The translations under genes and the position numbers were made by a program. This document shows positions 1 to 7,969 of a stretch of DNA of 25,528 bases, in pieces; the first letter of the stretch is position 1; the number at the start of each line of letters is the position of its first letter. Below the pieces are notes generated by a model, which worked only from the letters and a program-made list of their open reading frames with translations, had not been told where the DNA came from and searched no databases. The DNA is from DATDGX01 sp036521875 (GTDB lineage Bacteria > Desulfobacterota > Binatia > Binatales > Binataceae). The stretch lies in assembly GCA_036521875.1 (NCBI GenBank), contig DATDGX010000047.1, forward strand, positions 1-25,528, in the 5' to 3' direction.

Positions 1-121
1 AGCCATCATGAAGGCCATCAGCTCCGACCAGCGCGCGCTCGATGCGATGGCGACCACGCAGGCCGGGCCGTTCACTATCGCGCCCGCGCAAGCAACCACG
101 CGGCCGAACGGCTCGAAGTAG
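1..121 (+). CDS. 3' end of an unidentified protein (partial)
   Basis: An open frame runs from base 2 to a TAG at 119-121 and enters from outside the window. Only about 39 residues are visible. They include a stretch with SSDQRALDAMATTQ followed by a Pro/Thr/Ala-rich tail ending NGSK. The stop lies 16 bases before the ATG of the MOSC gene, which fits an operon or closely spaced genes on the same strand. I do not recognise the family. The frame could be chance in GC-rich DNA, but the tight spacing and balanced composition favour a real C-terminus. Confidence 0.45.
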   Translation, partial: AIMKAISSDQRALDAMATTQAGPFTIAPAQATTRPNGSK

Positions 122-137
122 CGCGCGGCGACGGTCG

Positions 138-980
138 ATGGCGCGGCGGTTGATCGGCCGGGTTGCGGCGCTCGCGCGCTACCCGGTCAAGTCGATGCTC
201 GGCGAGGAGCTGAGCGAGACGGAGATCACCATCGGCGGCGCGGTCGGTGATCGCGCGTGGGCGCTCCGCGAAATCGCCACCGGCAAAATCGTCAGCGCCA
301 AGAAATTTTCGCGGATGTTCGAATTTCGCGCTTCGTACGATTCTCAACCTTCCATTGGCGCGACCACGCCGGTCACCATCCAGCTACCGAGCGGCAAAAC
401 CATTCACGCCGACGACCCGGAGGCATCTGAGGTCGTGAGCGCGGCGCTCGGGCGCATAGTTCGCCTCGAACGTGTCGACAGCACCAAACGCGAGCGCGCG
501 GGAATCGACCCCGCCACCGTGTTCGGCGACGTCCCGGTAGAAAAGGTGCAGCCGGCATTTACCGCGGCGACGCTGCCCGACGACTTCGGCCTCGCGAGGG
601 GCACGTTTTTCGATTCCGCCATCATGCACGTGATCGCGACCGGCACGCTCCGGCACCTGGCGCGGCTGGCGCCCGGCTCGGTCTTCGACGCACGCCGCTT
701 CCGGCCTTCGATTCTCGTCGACACCGGCGACGACGCGGACAGTTTTGTTGAAGATGGATGGCTCGAGGGCATCCTCGAAGTCGGCGAGACGATGCGGGTC
801 ATCAAGATGCGTCCGGCGCTCCGCTGCGTGATGACGACGCATCCGCAAGACGGCCTCGCGCAGGATTTCGCGATTCTCCGCGCCGCCGCGTTCCATCATC
901 GCGCCAACGTCGGCGTGTTCGCCGCGGTCGGGGCGCCCGGCAAAGTCCGTGTGGGCGATCCAGTCCACCTCGCGAGCTAG
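138..980 (+). CDS. MOSC domain-containing protein
   Basis: A 280-residue protein. The N-terminus (RVAALARYPVKSMLGEEL, then GDRAWAL at about residue 38) is the MOSC N-terminal beta-barrel pattern. The C-terminal half has the conserved cysteine segment ALRCVMTTHPQDG (Cys230) and ends with a NVGVFAAV...GKVRVGDPV strand pattern typical of MOSC domains. MOSC proteins bind or transfer sulfur, often linked to molybdenum cofactor or to detoxification of N-hydroxylated compounds; the substrate here cannot be told. No membrane segment or signal is seen, so it is probably cytoplasmic. The frame is open further upstream to an ATG at 42, but the added residues are Arg-rich and overlap the upstream gene, so ATG 138 is preferred. 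It is followed by a 122-base gap before the helicase-nuclease operon. Confidence 0.85.
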   Translation: MARRLIGRVAALARYPVKSMLGEELSETEITIGGAVGDRAWALREIATGKIVSAKKFSRMFEFRASYDSQPSIGATTPVTIQLPSGKTIHADDPEASEVVSAALGRIVRLERVDSTKRERAGIDPATVFGDVPVEKVQPAFTAATLPDDFGLARGTFFDSAIMHVIATGTLRHLARLAPGSVFDARRFRPSILVDTGDDADSFVEDGWLEGILEVGETMRVIKMRPALRCVMTTHPQDGLAQDFAILRAAAFHHRANVGVFAAVGAPGKVRVGDPVHLAS

Positions 981-1040
981 TTCTTCTCCCGCTGCGGCCT
1001 GGCCGGCGGTTGTGGAAACATACCGTACCCCCTCTTGCGA

Positions 1041-1085
1041 GTAGCGTCCGGCGCGGCGACGATCACAAGAGGCGCGCGACGCTAC
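1041..1085. repeat. Inverted repeat in the leader of the AddB-like gene
   Basis: Arms GTAGCGTC (1041-1048) and GACGCTAC (1078-1085) are perfect inverse complements separated by 29 bases. A second pair, CTCTTG (1032-1037) and CAAGAG (1066-1071), interlocks with the first, so the two hairpins would be mutually exclusive. The element lies in the gap between the MOSC gene and the first helicase-nuclease gene, 18 bases before its ATG. It may be a leader structure or chance in GC-rich DNA. Confidence 0.3.
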
Positions 1086-1102
1086 GCGCGCCCATCAACA
1101 GG

Positions 1103-4100
1103 ATGTCAGATCAGCGTGACATAGTCCGCTCGCCGCGCGCCGCGGACCGAGTGGCAGCCGCGCGCAAATGGCTCGAGGCGATTCCCGCCGCGGCGGAAGT
1201 CCTGGTCATCGCGCCGGTGCGCGAAGCGGCCGACGACCTGGTGCGCGAACTCGCCGCGGCGCGCGGCGCGGTGGTGGGCATTCATCGCGTGACGCTCAAC
1301 CGGCTGGTGGGTCTCCTTGCTGCCGACTGGATGGCCGCCGAGGGCCTCGCGCCGGCCGCCGGTCTCGCCGCCCAGGCGGTCGCGGCGCGCGCGGTTTATC
1401 GGCTCGCGCCGACCGGCAAGCTCGACCACTTCGCGCCGGTGCTCGATCGTCCAGGCTTCGCGGGCGCACTCGCGCGCACGCTCGCGGAGATCCGCGTCAA
1501 CGATATTTCCGCCGACCAGCTTCGCGGTCTCGGCCCGCGCGGCGCCGCGATCGCCGCGGTGCTCGAGCAATTCGACGCGGAGTTTCGCGCCGCAAAACTC
1601 GCGGACCGCGCCGCGATGCTGAAAGCCGCAGCCGCGGCGGCGAGCGAAGAGCCGCCGCCGCGCTTCGTCGCCATTCCAACGCTGCTCCTCGATGTACCGG
1701 TCGAATCCGCGCTCGAAGCTGAGTTCGTCGCGGCGCTCGCGCGCCGCGCGCCGCAAATTCTCGCCACCGTTCCGGTGGGCGACACGCGCACCGCAAGTCT
1801 GCTCGAGAAAGCGCTCGGCATCTCCGCCCGAGCGCCCGCCGAGCCTCAGCGCCGCGACGGCAACGATAGTTCGCTGATACGCCTCCAGGACCATCTGTTC
1901 TCCGAAGCGCCGCCCGAGCGCGAGGTCGACAAGACCGTTGCGATGATCTCGGCGCCCGGCGAAATGCACGAGTGCGTCGAGATCGCGCGGCGAATCCAGG
2001 CCGAGGCGCGCGTCGGCGTGCGCTTCGATCGTATCGCGGTCCTGCTGCATGACAGCGCGCGTTACTCGACCTATCTGCAAGAGGCGCTCGAGCGCGCGGG
2101 AATTCCCGCCTACTTCGCCCGTGGCACGCGCCGGCCCGAACCCGGCGGACGCGCTCTGCTCGCGCTGCTTGCCTGCGCGGCCGAGAATCTCTCGGCGCGC
2201 CGCTTCGCCGAGTATGTCTCGCTCGCGCAAGTTCCCGACGATCAGAGTCCGCGCGGCGACGCTGCCTCGGCGGCGGCCGATACCGAGCTGACCGCCGCGC
2301 CGCTCGGCGCCGATCTCGAGCTGCCGGCCGAGCATCCCGAGTCGGAGCCGGCCGCGCTCGATCCGGTTCCGGTGATCGACGGTATGCTGCGCGCGCCGTG
2401 GCGATGGGAACGGTTGCTGGTCGATGCTGCCGTGATCGGCAGCGCCGCGCGATGGGAGCGGCGGCTCGGCGGACTCGAGAGCGAGCTCGGACTCCGGCGC
2501 GCCGGGCTGCTCAAAGAAGACGACGCACACGCGGCCGCGCTCGACCGCCGAATCCTCGACCTCGAGCACTTGAAGCGGGTCGCGCTCCCGATCATCGCCA
2601 CGCTCGCGGCGCTCCCGCGCCAGGCGGCCTGGGGAGAGTGGGTGACGCGGCTCCGCGCGCTGGTCGAGGCGGCGGTGCGCGACCGCGATCCGGTGCTCGC
2701 CGCGCTCGCCGAACTCGGGCCGATGGCGCCGGTCGGACCGGTCGACCTCGACGAGGTTCGCCTGGTGCTCTCCGAGCGGCTGGGCCGGCTCGAGGCGCCG
2801 CCACCGCGCCGCCGCTACGGCGCGGTGTTCGTCGCCGCACCGAATCGCGCGCGCGGAATGACCTTCGACGTCGTGATCGCGCCTGGACTCGCCGAGCGCG
2901 TTTTTCCGAAGAAGCTGACCGAGGATCCGATTCTGCCCGACGCGGCGCGCGCGCTGCTCTCGCCGCATCTCGCGCGCCAGGAAGACCGTGTCGCCGCCGA
3001 GCGTTTGTCGCTGCGCATGGCCGCAGGAGCCGCGGGCGAGCGCGTGATGTTTTCCTACCCGCGCGTCGACCTCGACCAGGGCCGCCCGCGGGTACCGTCT
3101 TTCTACGCGCTGGAATTGATGCAGGCCGCCGAGGGACGCTTGCGCGGTTTCGATGAACTCGCGCGGCGGGCCGCTTCCGAGCAGGCGACGCGGCTCGGAT
3201 GGCCGGCGCCATCGACGATTGCCGACGCGATCGACGACGCCGAGTTCGATCTCGCGGTGCTTGAAAAACTCGTCGACGCCGATCCCGAGACCACCATCGG
3301 CGCCGCGCACTACCTGCTCGACTCCAACCCGCACCTGGGCCGCGCGCTGCGCGCACGGGCGCGCCGATGGCTCCGGAAATGGACACCGGCCGATGGACTC
3401 GTCGATCCCGAGCCGAGCGCGATGGCCGCGCTTCAACGCCATCAGCTGTCGGCGCGCCCTTACTCGCCGACCGCGCTGCAGAACTACGCGCAATGCCCCT
3501 ACCGATTTTTCCTGCAGGCGATCCATCGTCTCGAGCCGCGCGAGGAAATCGAGGCGATTGAAGTCCTCGACCCGCTGACTCGCGGCGCGCTGTTCGCCGA
3601 AGTGCAGTTCGAGATCCTGAGCACGTTGCGGGCCGGCAAGGCATTGCCGGTGACCCGGGAAAATCTCGCGGCGGCGACGCAGTTGCTCGACGAGAGAATC
3701 GAGCAGGTGGCGGAGCGCTGGCATGAGAAGCTTGCGCCGGCAATCGAGCGTGTGTGGCGCGACGGGATCGAAGGAATCCGCGCGGACCTGCACGAATGGC
3801 TGCGGCGCGCCGCGGACGATCGCGAGCGATGGCGTCCCGAAGCGTTCGAACTCGCGTTCGGGCTTCGCGATCGCGAGCAGGCCGATCCGCGCAGCTCGGA
3901 GCAGGCGATCGCACTCGATTCAGGACTGACTTTGCGCGGGTCTATTGATCTGGTCGAGCGCGATCCCGCGGGCCACCTGCGCGTCACCGATCATAAGACC
4001 GGCAAAGTGCGCGCCGAGAAGAACTTCGTGATTGGCGGCGGCAAAACGCTGCAGCCGGTTCTCTACGCGCTCGCGGCAGAGCGCGTGCTCGAAGAGCCAA

Positions 4101-4372
4101 TTCAAAGTGGTCGGCTCTACTACTGCACCGCGGCCGGCAACTACGAGGAGCGCGTCGTTCAGATCGACGAGGGCGCGCGCGTCGCGGCGCGCGAGCTCGC
4201 CAAAATAGTTGGTGACGCGCTTGCCGCAGGCTTCCTGCCCGCGGCGCCCGGGCCGCGCGAATGCGAATGGTGCGACTATCGGCGAATCTGCGGTCCCTAC
4301 GAGGAGGACCGCGTCGCCAAAAAAAATCCGGCGCGGCTCGACGCGCTCAAGCGCCTCCGCGAAATGCGATGA
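1103..4372 (+). CDS. AddB-like PD-(D/E)XK nuclease subunit lacking a P-loop
   Basis: A 1089-residue protein resembling the AddB subunit of bacterial double-strand-break repair helicase-nucleases, which process DNA ends for recombination. The middle has the AddB-type VVIAPGLAERVFPKK...DPILPD segment and the RLSLRMAAGA...VMFSYPRVD segment. The C-terminal nuclease shows GSIDLVE, then VTDHKTGK (the D-x-K pair) and LQPVLYALA (motif Gln). Four cysteines fit the Fe-S staple of AddB: C798 in YAQCPYRFF, and C1054, C1057 and C1063 in CEWCDYRRIC. No Walker A motif is visible at the N-terminus, where AddB proteins often have one; this suggests a helicase-dead scaffold, as in RecC. ATG 1103 was chosen because the residues before it are Arg-rich and overlap the MOSC gene; no clear ribosome binding site helps. 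The stop overlaps the next start (ATGA). The symbol addB is likely but not certain. Confidence 0.85.
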   Translation: MSDQRDIVRSPRAADRVAAARKWLEAIPAAAEVLVIAPVREAADDLVRELAAARGAVVGIHRVTLNRLVGLLAADWMAAEGLAPAAGLAAQAVAARAVYRLAPTGKLDHFAPVLDRPGFAGALARTLAEIRVNDISADQLRGLGPRGAAIAAVLEQFDAEFRAAKLADRAAMLKAAAAAASEEPPPRFVAIPTLLLDVPVESALEAEFVAALARRAPQILATVPVGDTRTASLLEKALGISARAPAEPQRRDGNDSSLIRLQDHLFSEAPPEREVDKTVAMISAPGEMHECVEIARRIQAEARVGVRFDRIAVLLHDSARYSTYLQEALERAGIPAYFARGTRRPEPGGRALLALLACAAENLSARRFAEYVSLAQVPDDQSPRGDAASAAADTELTAAPLGADLELPAEHPESEPAALDPVPVIDGMLRAPWRWERLLVDAAVIGSAARWERRLGGLESELGLRRAGLLKEDDAHAAALDRRILDLEHLKRVALPIIATLAALPRQAAWGEWVTRLRALVEAAVRDRDPVLAALAELGPMAPVGPVDLDEVRLVLSERLGRLEAPPPRRRYGAVFVAAPNRARGMTFDVVIAPGLAERVFPKKLTEDPILPDAARALLSPHLARQEDRVAAERLSLRMAAGAAGERVMFSYPRVDLDQGRPRVPSFYALELMQAAEGRLRGFDELARRAASEQATRLGWPAPSTIADAIDDAEFDLAVLEKLVDADPETTIGAAHYLLDSNPHLGRALRARARRWLRKWTPADGLVDPEPSAMAALQRHQLSARPYSPTALQNYAQCPYRFFLQAIHRLEPREEIEAIEVLDPLTRGALFAEVQFEILSTLRAGKALPVTRENLAAATQLLDERIEQVAERWHEKLAPAIERVWRDGIEGIRADLHEWLRRAADDRERWRPEAFELAFGLRDREQADPRSSEQAIALDSGLTLRGSIDLVERDPAGHLRVTDHKTGKVRAEKNFVIGGGKTLQPVLYALAAERVLEEPIQSGRLYYCTAAGNYEERVVQIDEGARVAARELAKIVGDALAAGFLPAAPGPRECEWCDYRRICGPYEEDRVAKKNPARLDALKRLREMR

Positions 4373-7300
4373 CGACTACGATCGCCGATCAGAAAATCCG
4401 CGACCTGATTCGCGACGACCTCGATACCACGCTGGTCATCGAGGCTGCCGCGGGGACCGGCAAGACCACCGAGCTGGTCAACCGGATCGTGTCGGTAATC
4501 GCGTCGGGCCGCGCGGAGCTCGCGCGAATCGTCGCGGTGACCTTCACCGAGAAGGCCGCCGGCGAGCTCAAGCTCCGGCTGCGCGCCGAAATTGAACGCG
4601 CCCGCCACGATGAGAAGCTGTCCAGCGATTCGCGTAAACGATTGGACAATGCGCTGCCGCAACTCGAAGAGGCGCGTATCGGTACGATTCACTCCTTCTG
4701 CGCGGACCTGCTGCGCGAGCGCCCGGTCGAGGCGCAGGTCGATCCGATGTTCGAAGTCGCGCCGGACGACATCGCGAGCGCGATGTTCGAGTCGGCGTTC
4801 GACCGCTGGTTCGAGAATGCGCTCGAAAATCCCGGCGAAGGGATGCGCCGGCTGCTGCGGCGCCGCACGCTCGCGTCCGGAGATGGTCCGCGCGGAATCG
4901 CGCGCAGTGCCGCTGAGCAACTGCTCGACTGGCGCGACTTCGACGCGGATTGGCGCCTCCATTCGTTCGATCGCGACCGCGAGATCGACGCGCTGGTAGC
5001 GGAGATTGTGGCGCTAAGCCGGCTCGCGCAGCATGCCGAGCCGGGCGACTGGCTCGGCCGCGGCCTCGACGAAATCGCGCGGCCGGTTCTCGAGGCGACT
5101 CGGCTCGAGCCGGTGCGCGGCCGCGACTACGACGGGCTGGAGGCGGTACTGCTCACGATTCTGAGCGGCCGCCGATGGGCGTGGCGCGGATTCGGCGGCG
5201 CATACGGCGGGGTTGAGCGGGTTGAGGTGTTCCGGCGCCGCGACGAGCTGCGTGCGCGGCTCGAAAAGTTCCGCGACGAGGCGGGTGCGAACCTCGCACC
5301 ATTGCTGCGCGCGGAACTGTGGCCGGTGGTCGGCTACTACGAGGAGTTGAAGCGCCGCGCCGGGCGGCTCGATTTTCTGGATCTGCTGCTCACTGCGAGA
5401 AACCTGGTGGTCAACAACGCCGAGGTTCGCGCCGAACTGCAAAATCGTTTCAGCCGGATTTTCGTCGACGAGTTCCAGGACACCGATCCGCTCCAGGCTG
5501 AAATAATGCTGCTGCTTTCCGCCGCCGACGCGGCGGAATCTGATTGGACCAAAGTCCGCCCGGTCCCCGGCAAGCTGTTCATCGTCGGCGACCCGAAACA
5601 ATCGATTTACCGCTTTCGCCGCGCCGACGTGTCGCTCTACCAGAGCGTCAAGCGACGGCTGGTCGAGCGCGGCGCACGGCTGGAATATCTGACCGTGAGT
5701 TTCCGCGCGACGCCGGAGATTCAGCGCATGGTCAACGCCGCGTTCGGGCCGCTGATGGACGCAGAAACCGGGACGCAGCCGGCGTATGCGGCGCTCGAGC
5801 CGTTCCGGCCCGATTGCGAAAGCCAGCCCGCCGTCGTCGTGCTGCCGGTGCCTGCGCCCTACAGCGAGTTCGGCAACGTTACGGACTGGTCGATCGAGAA
5901 ATCACTGCCCGACGCGATCGCCGCATACGCCAAGTGGATCGTCGAGGAAAGCGGATGGACGGTGACGGAGCGCGACGCGCCCGAGCGCCGCGTCGCAATC
6001 GAGCCGCGCCACATTTGTATCCTGTTCCGGCGCCTCAACTCCTTCGGCCACGACGTGACCCGCCCCTACCTGCGGGCGCTCGAGGCGCGTCATCTTCCGC
6101 ACGTGTTGGTCAAGGGCGGCTCATTCAATGAGCGCGAGGAGGTCGAGGCGATCCGCAACCTGTTGGGCGCGATCGAGCGGCCCGACGATGAGATGATAGT
6201 GTTCGCGTCGCTGCGCGGCCCGGTGTTCGCGCTCTCGGATGCCGCGCTGTTGGAGTTCCGCGAGTCGATTGGCAGCCTGCATCCGTTTCGCAAGCTCGCC
6301 GCCGATTTGCCCGACAGTCTGAAGGAAGTCGCGAGCGCGCTTGGCCTGCTCCGCGAGCTTCATCGCGGACGCAACCGGCGGCCAATCGCCGAGACGATCT
6401 CGCGCTTGCTGGGAGCGACTCGCGCGCACGCCGGGATCGCTATCTGGCCAACCGGCGCACAGGCGCTCGCCAACCTCATGCGTATCATGGACATGGCGCG
6501 CCGGTACGAGGCGCGCAGCGGCGCGACTTCGTTCCGCGGCTTCGTCGACGAACTCGAGGCGCGTGCCGAGCGCGACGAGGCCAGCGAGGCGCCGATCGTC
6601 GAAGAGGGCACCGCTGGCGTCCGCATCATGACGGTGCATCGCGCCAAGGGCCTCGAATTCCCGGTGGTGATTCTCGCCGATATCACCTGCAAGGAAACCG
6701 GTGGCGAGCCGTCGCGCTACGTCGATCCCGATCGCCATCTCGCGGCGCTCCGAATCGCGGGATGCTCGCCCGCTGAGCTGCGCGAGCATTCTGACGAGGA
6801 GCGCCGCCGCGACGCCGAGGAGGCGATTCGCCTCCTCTACGTCGCGGTGACGCGCGCGCGCGACCTGCTGGTGGTGCCCGCGGTCGGCGACGGCGAGTAC
6901 GACGGATGGCTCGCGCGGCTCGCCCCCGTCATCTATCCGGCCGCCGACGCGCGGCGCGAGGCGCTCGCGCGTCAGCCCTCCGGATGCCCACTGTTCGGCG
7001 AGGATTCTGTCGTGGTCCGCCCGGCGCGCGTGCAAGGCCGCTTCAAGCTGGTCGCGCCGGTTGCCCCGGGGCTGCATAGCGCGCAGCGCGGAGAGCATCG
7101 GGTGGTATGGTGGGATCCTTCGATTCTGGATCTCAACGTGGTCGAGGAGATGGGCCAGCGCCAGACCAAGCTGCTGCAGGCCGATGAGAGCGGCGAGCGC
7201 TCCGGGCGCGGCACCCGCGAATATGCCGACTGGAGCGCGCGCCGGCTCGCGATGCTCGCCGCGGGCGCGTCCCCCGCGCTTACGGTCGCGACCGCGACCG

Positions 7301-7842
7301 AACTCGCCACGTCGGCTCCAGGAGCCGGTCTCCGCTTCGCCGACGGGATCACGGTCGAGGAGACTCGACGCGATCCCGCCCGTCCGCACGGGACCCGCTT
7401 CGGCACGCTGGTGCATTCCGCAATGCTGCGGGCGTCATTCGATGCGACTGCCGACGACCTCCGCAAGATCGCGGCGACGATGGGCCGCACGATTGGCGCC
7501 AGTGACGACGAGATCGATGCGGCAGCCGCCGCGGTCGCCGCGGCGATGCGCGCGCCGGTGATGCGCGCGGCGCGTGCCGCGCGCGAGGTCCGCCGCGAAT
7601 GCGCAGTGCTGGTGAAACTTGACGACGGCACCGTCGTCGAGGGCGTCGCCGATCTCGCTTATCTCGAGAACAACCTCGATCAGGGCGACGCGGGCGCCGC
7701 GCGATGGACCGTGGTCGATTTCAAAACCGACCTCGGAATCACGCCGCGAATCGACGAGTATCGCGCGCAAATCGGCCTCTACCTGAACGGCTTTCGCCAG
7801 AGCACCGGTCTCGCCGCGCGCGGCGTGATTCTGTGGATATGA
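4369..7842 (+). CDS. AddA-like UvrD/RecB-family helicase-nuclease
   Basis: A 1157-residue superfamily 1A helicase fused to a C-terminal PD-(D/E)XK nuclease, the arrangement of AddA/RecB. Walker A is AAAGTGKT (residues 26-33), Walker B IFVDEFQDTD (Asp367/Glu368), followed by VGDPKQSIYRFRRAD, a VSFRATPEI segment, VHRAKGLEFPVVILAD, and LLYVAVTRARD (motif VI). The nuclease begins with TRFGTLVHSAML and has VEGVADL (Asp1095), VVDFKTD (Asp1117/Lys1119) and YRAQIGLY. It would form a heterodimer with the preceding subunit, unwinding DNA ends and degrading them before RecA loading. The start is the ATG in ATGA overlapping the upstream stop, so the two are translationally coupled. All helicase and nuclease motifs look intact, so this subunit would supply the ATPase activity that its partner lacks. 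Confidence 0.92.
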   Translation: MTTTIADQKIRDLIRDDLDTTLVIEAAAGTGKTTELVNRIVSVIASGRAELARIVAVTFTEKAAGELKLRLRAEIERARHDEKLSSDSRKRLDNALPQLEEARIGTIHSFCADLLRERPVEAQVDPMFEVAPDDIASAMFESAFDRWFENALENPGEGMRRLLRRRTLASGDGPRGIARSAAEQLLDWRDFDADWRLHSFDRDREIDALVAEIVALSRLAQHAEPGDWLGRGLDEIARPVLEATRLEPVRGRDYDGLEAVLLTILSGRRWAWRGFGGAYGGVERVEVFRRRDELRARLEKFRDEAGANLAPLLRAELWPVVGYYEELKRRAGRLDFLDLLLTARNLVVNNAEVRAELQNRFSRIFVDEFQDTDPLQAEIMLLLSAADAAESDWTKVRPVPGKLFIVGDPKQSIYRFRRADVSLYQSVKRRLVERGARLEYLTVSFRATPEIQRMVNAAFGPLMDAETGTQPAYAALEPFRPDCESQPAVVVLPVPAPYSEFGNVTDWSIEKSLPDAIAAYAKWIVEESGWTVTERDAPERRVAIEPRHICILFRRLNSFGHDVTRPYLRALEARHLPHVLVKGGSFNEREEVEAIRNLLGAIERPDDEMIVFASLRGPVFALSDAALLEFRESIGSLHPFRKLAADLPDSLKEVASALGLLRELHRGRNRRPIAETISRLLGATRAHAGIAIWPTGAQALANLMRIMDMARRYEARSGATSFRGFVDELEARAERDEASEAPIVEEGTAGVRIMTVHRAKGLEFPVVILADITCKETGGEPSRYVDPDRHLAALRIAGCSPAELREHSDEERRRDAEEAIRLLYVAVTRARDLLVVPAVGDGEYDGWLARLAPVIYPAADARREALARQPSGCPLFGEDSVVVRPARVQGRFKLVAPVAPGLHSAQRGEHRVVWWDPSILDLNVVEEMGQRQTKLLQADESGERSGRGTREYADWSARRLAMLAAGASPALTVATATELATSAPGAGLRFADGITVEETRRDPARPHGTRFGTLVHSAMLRASFDATADDLRKIAATMGRTIGASDDEIDAAAAAVAAAMRAPVMRAARAAREVRRECAVLVKLDDGTVVEGVADLAYLENNLDQGDAGAARWTVVDFKTDLGITPRIDEYRAQIGLYLNGFRQSTGLAARGVILWI

Positions 7843-7898
7843 CCGCGGCCCGGAAAGTAACGCGTTCTTATCGGCGCGATTTCGGAGAAATCCCGGCG

Positions 7899-7928
7899 TT
7901 GCGATTGGCGCGCGATCCTCTCTACTCT
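7899..7928 (+). promoter_or_regulatory. Candidate promoter of the selenoprotein gene
   Basis: TTGCGA (7899-7904) and TACTCT (7923-7928), separated by 18 bases, give a weak sigma70-like pair 41 bases before the ATG at 7970. It lies in the 127-base gap after the AddA-like gene. AGGA at 7953-7956 is a distant, weak ribosome binding site. The match is modest. Confidence 0.3.
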
Positions 7929-7969
7929 AGGACTGGTCGATCAGCAGCGCCCAGGAACAGGTATTCACG

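Noticed and set aside
1106..3793. Long minus-strand open frame of 895 codons opposite the AddB-like gene
   Set aside because: It is antisense to a gene with clear motifs, is Arg-rich, and arises from the GC-rich codon bias; no family pattern is present.
6121..7416. Minus-strand open frame of 431 codons opposite the AddA-like gene
   Set aside because: It is a shadow of the helicase-nuclease coding strand with no motif or start signal.
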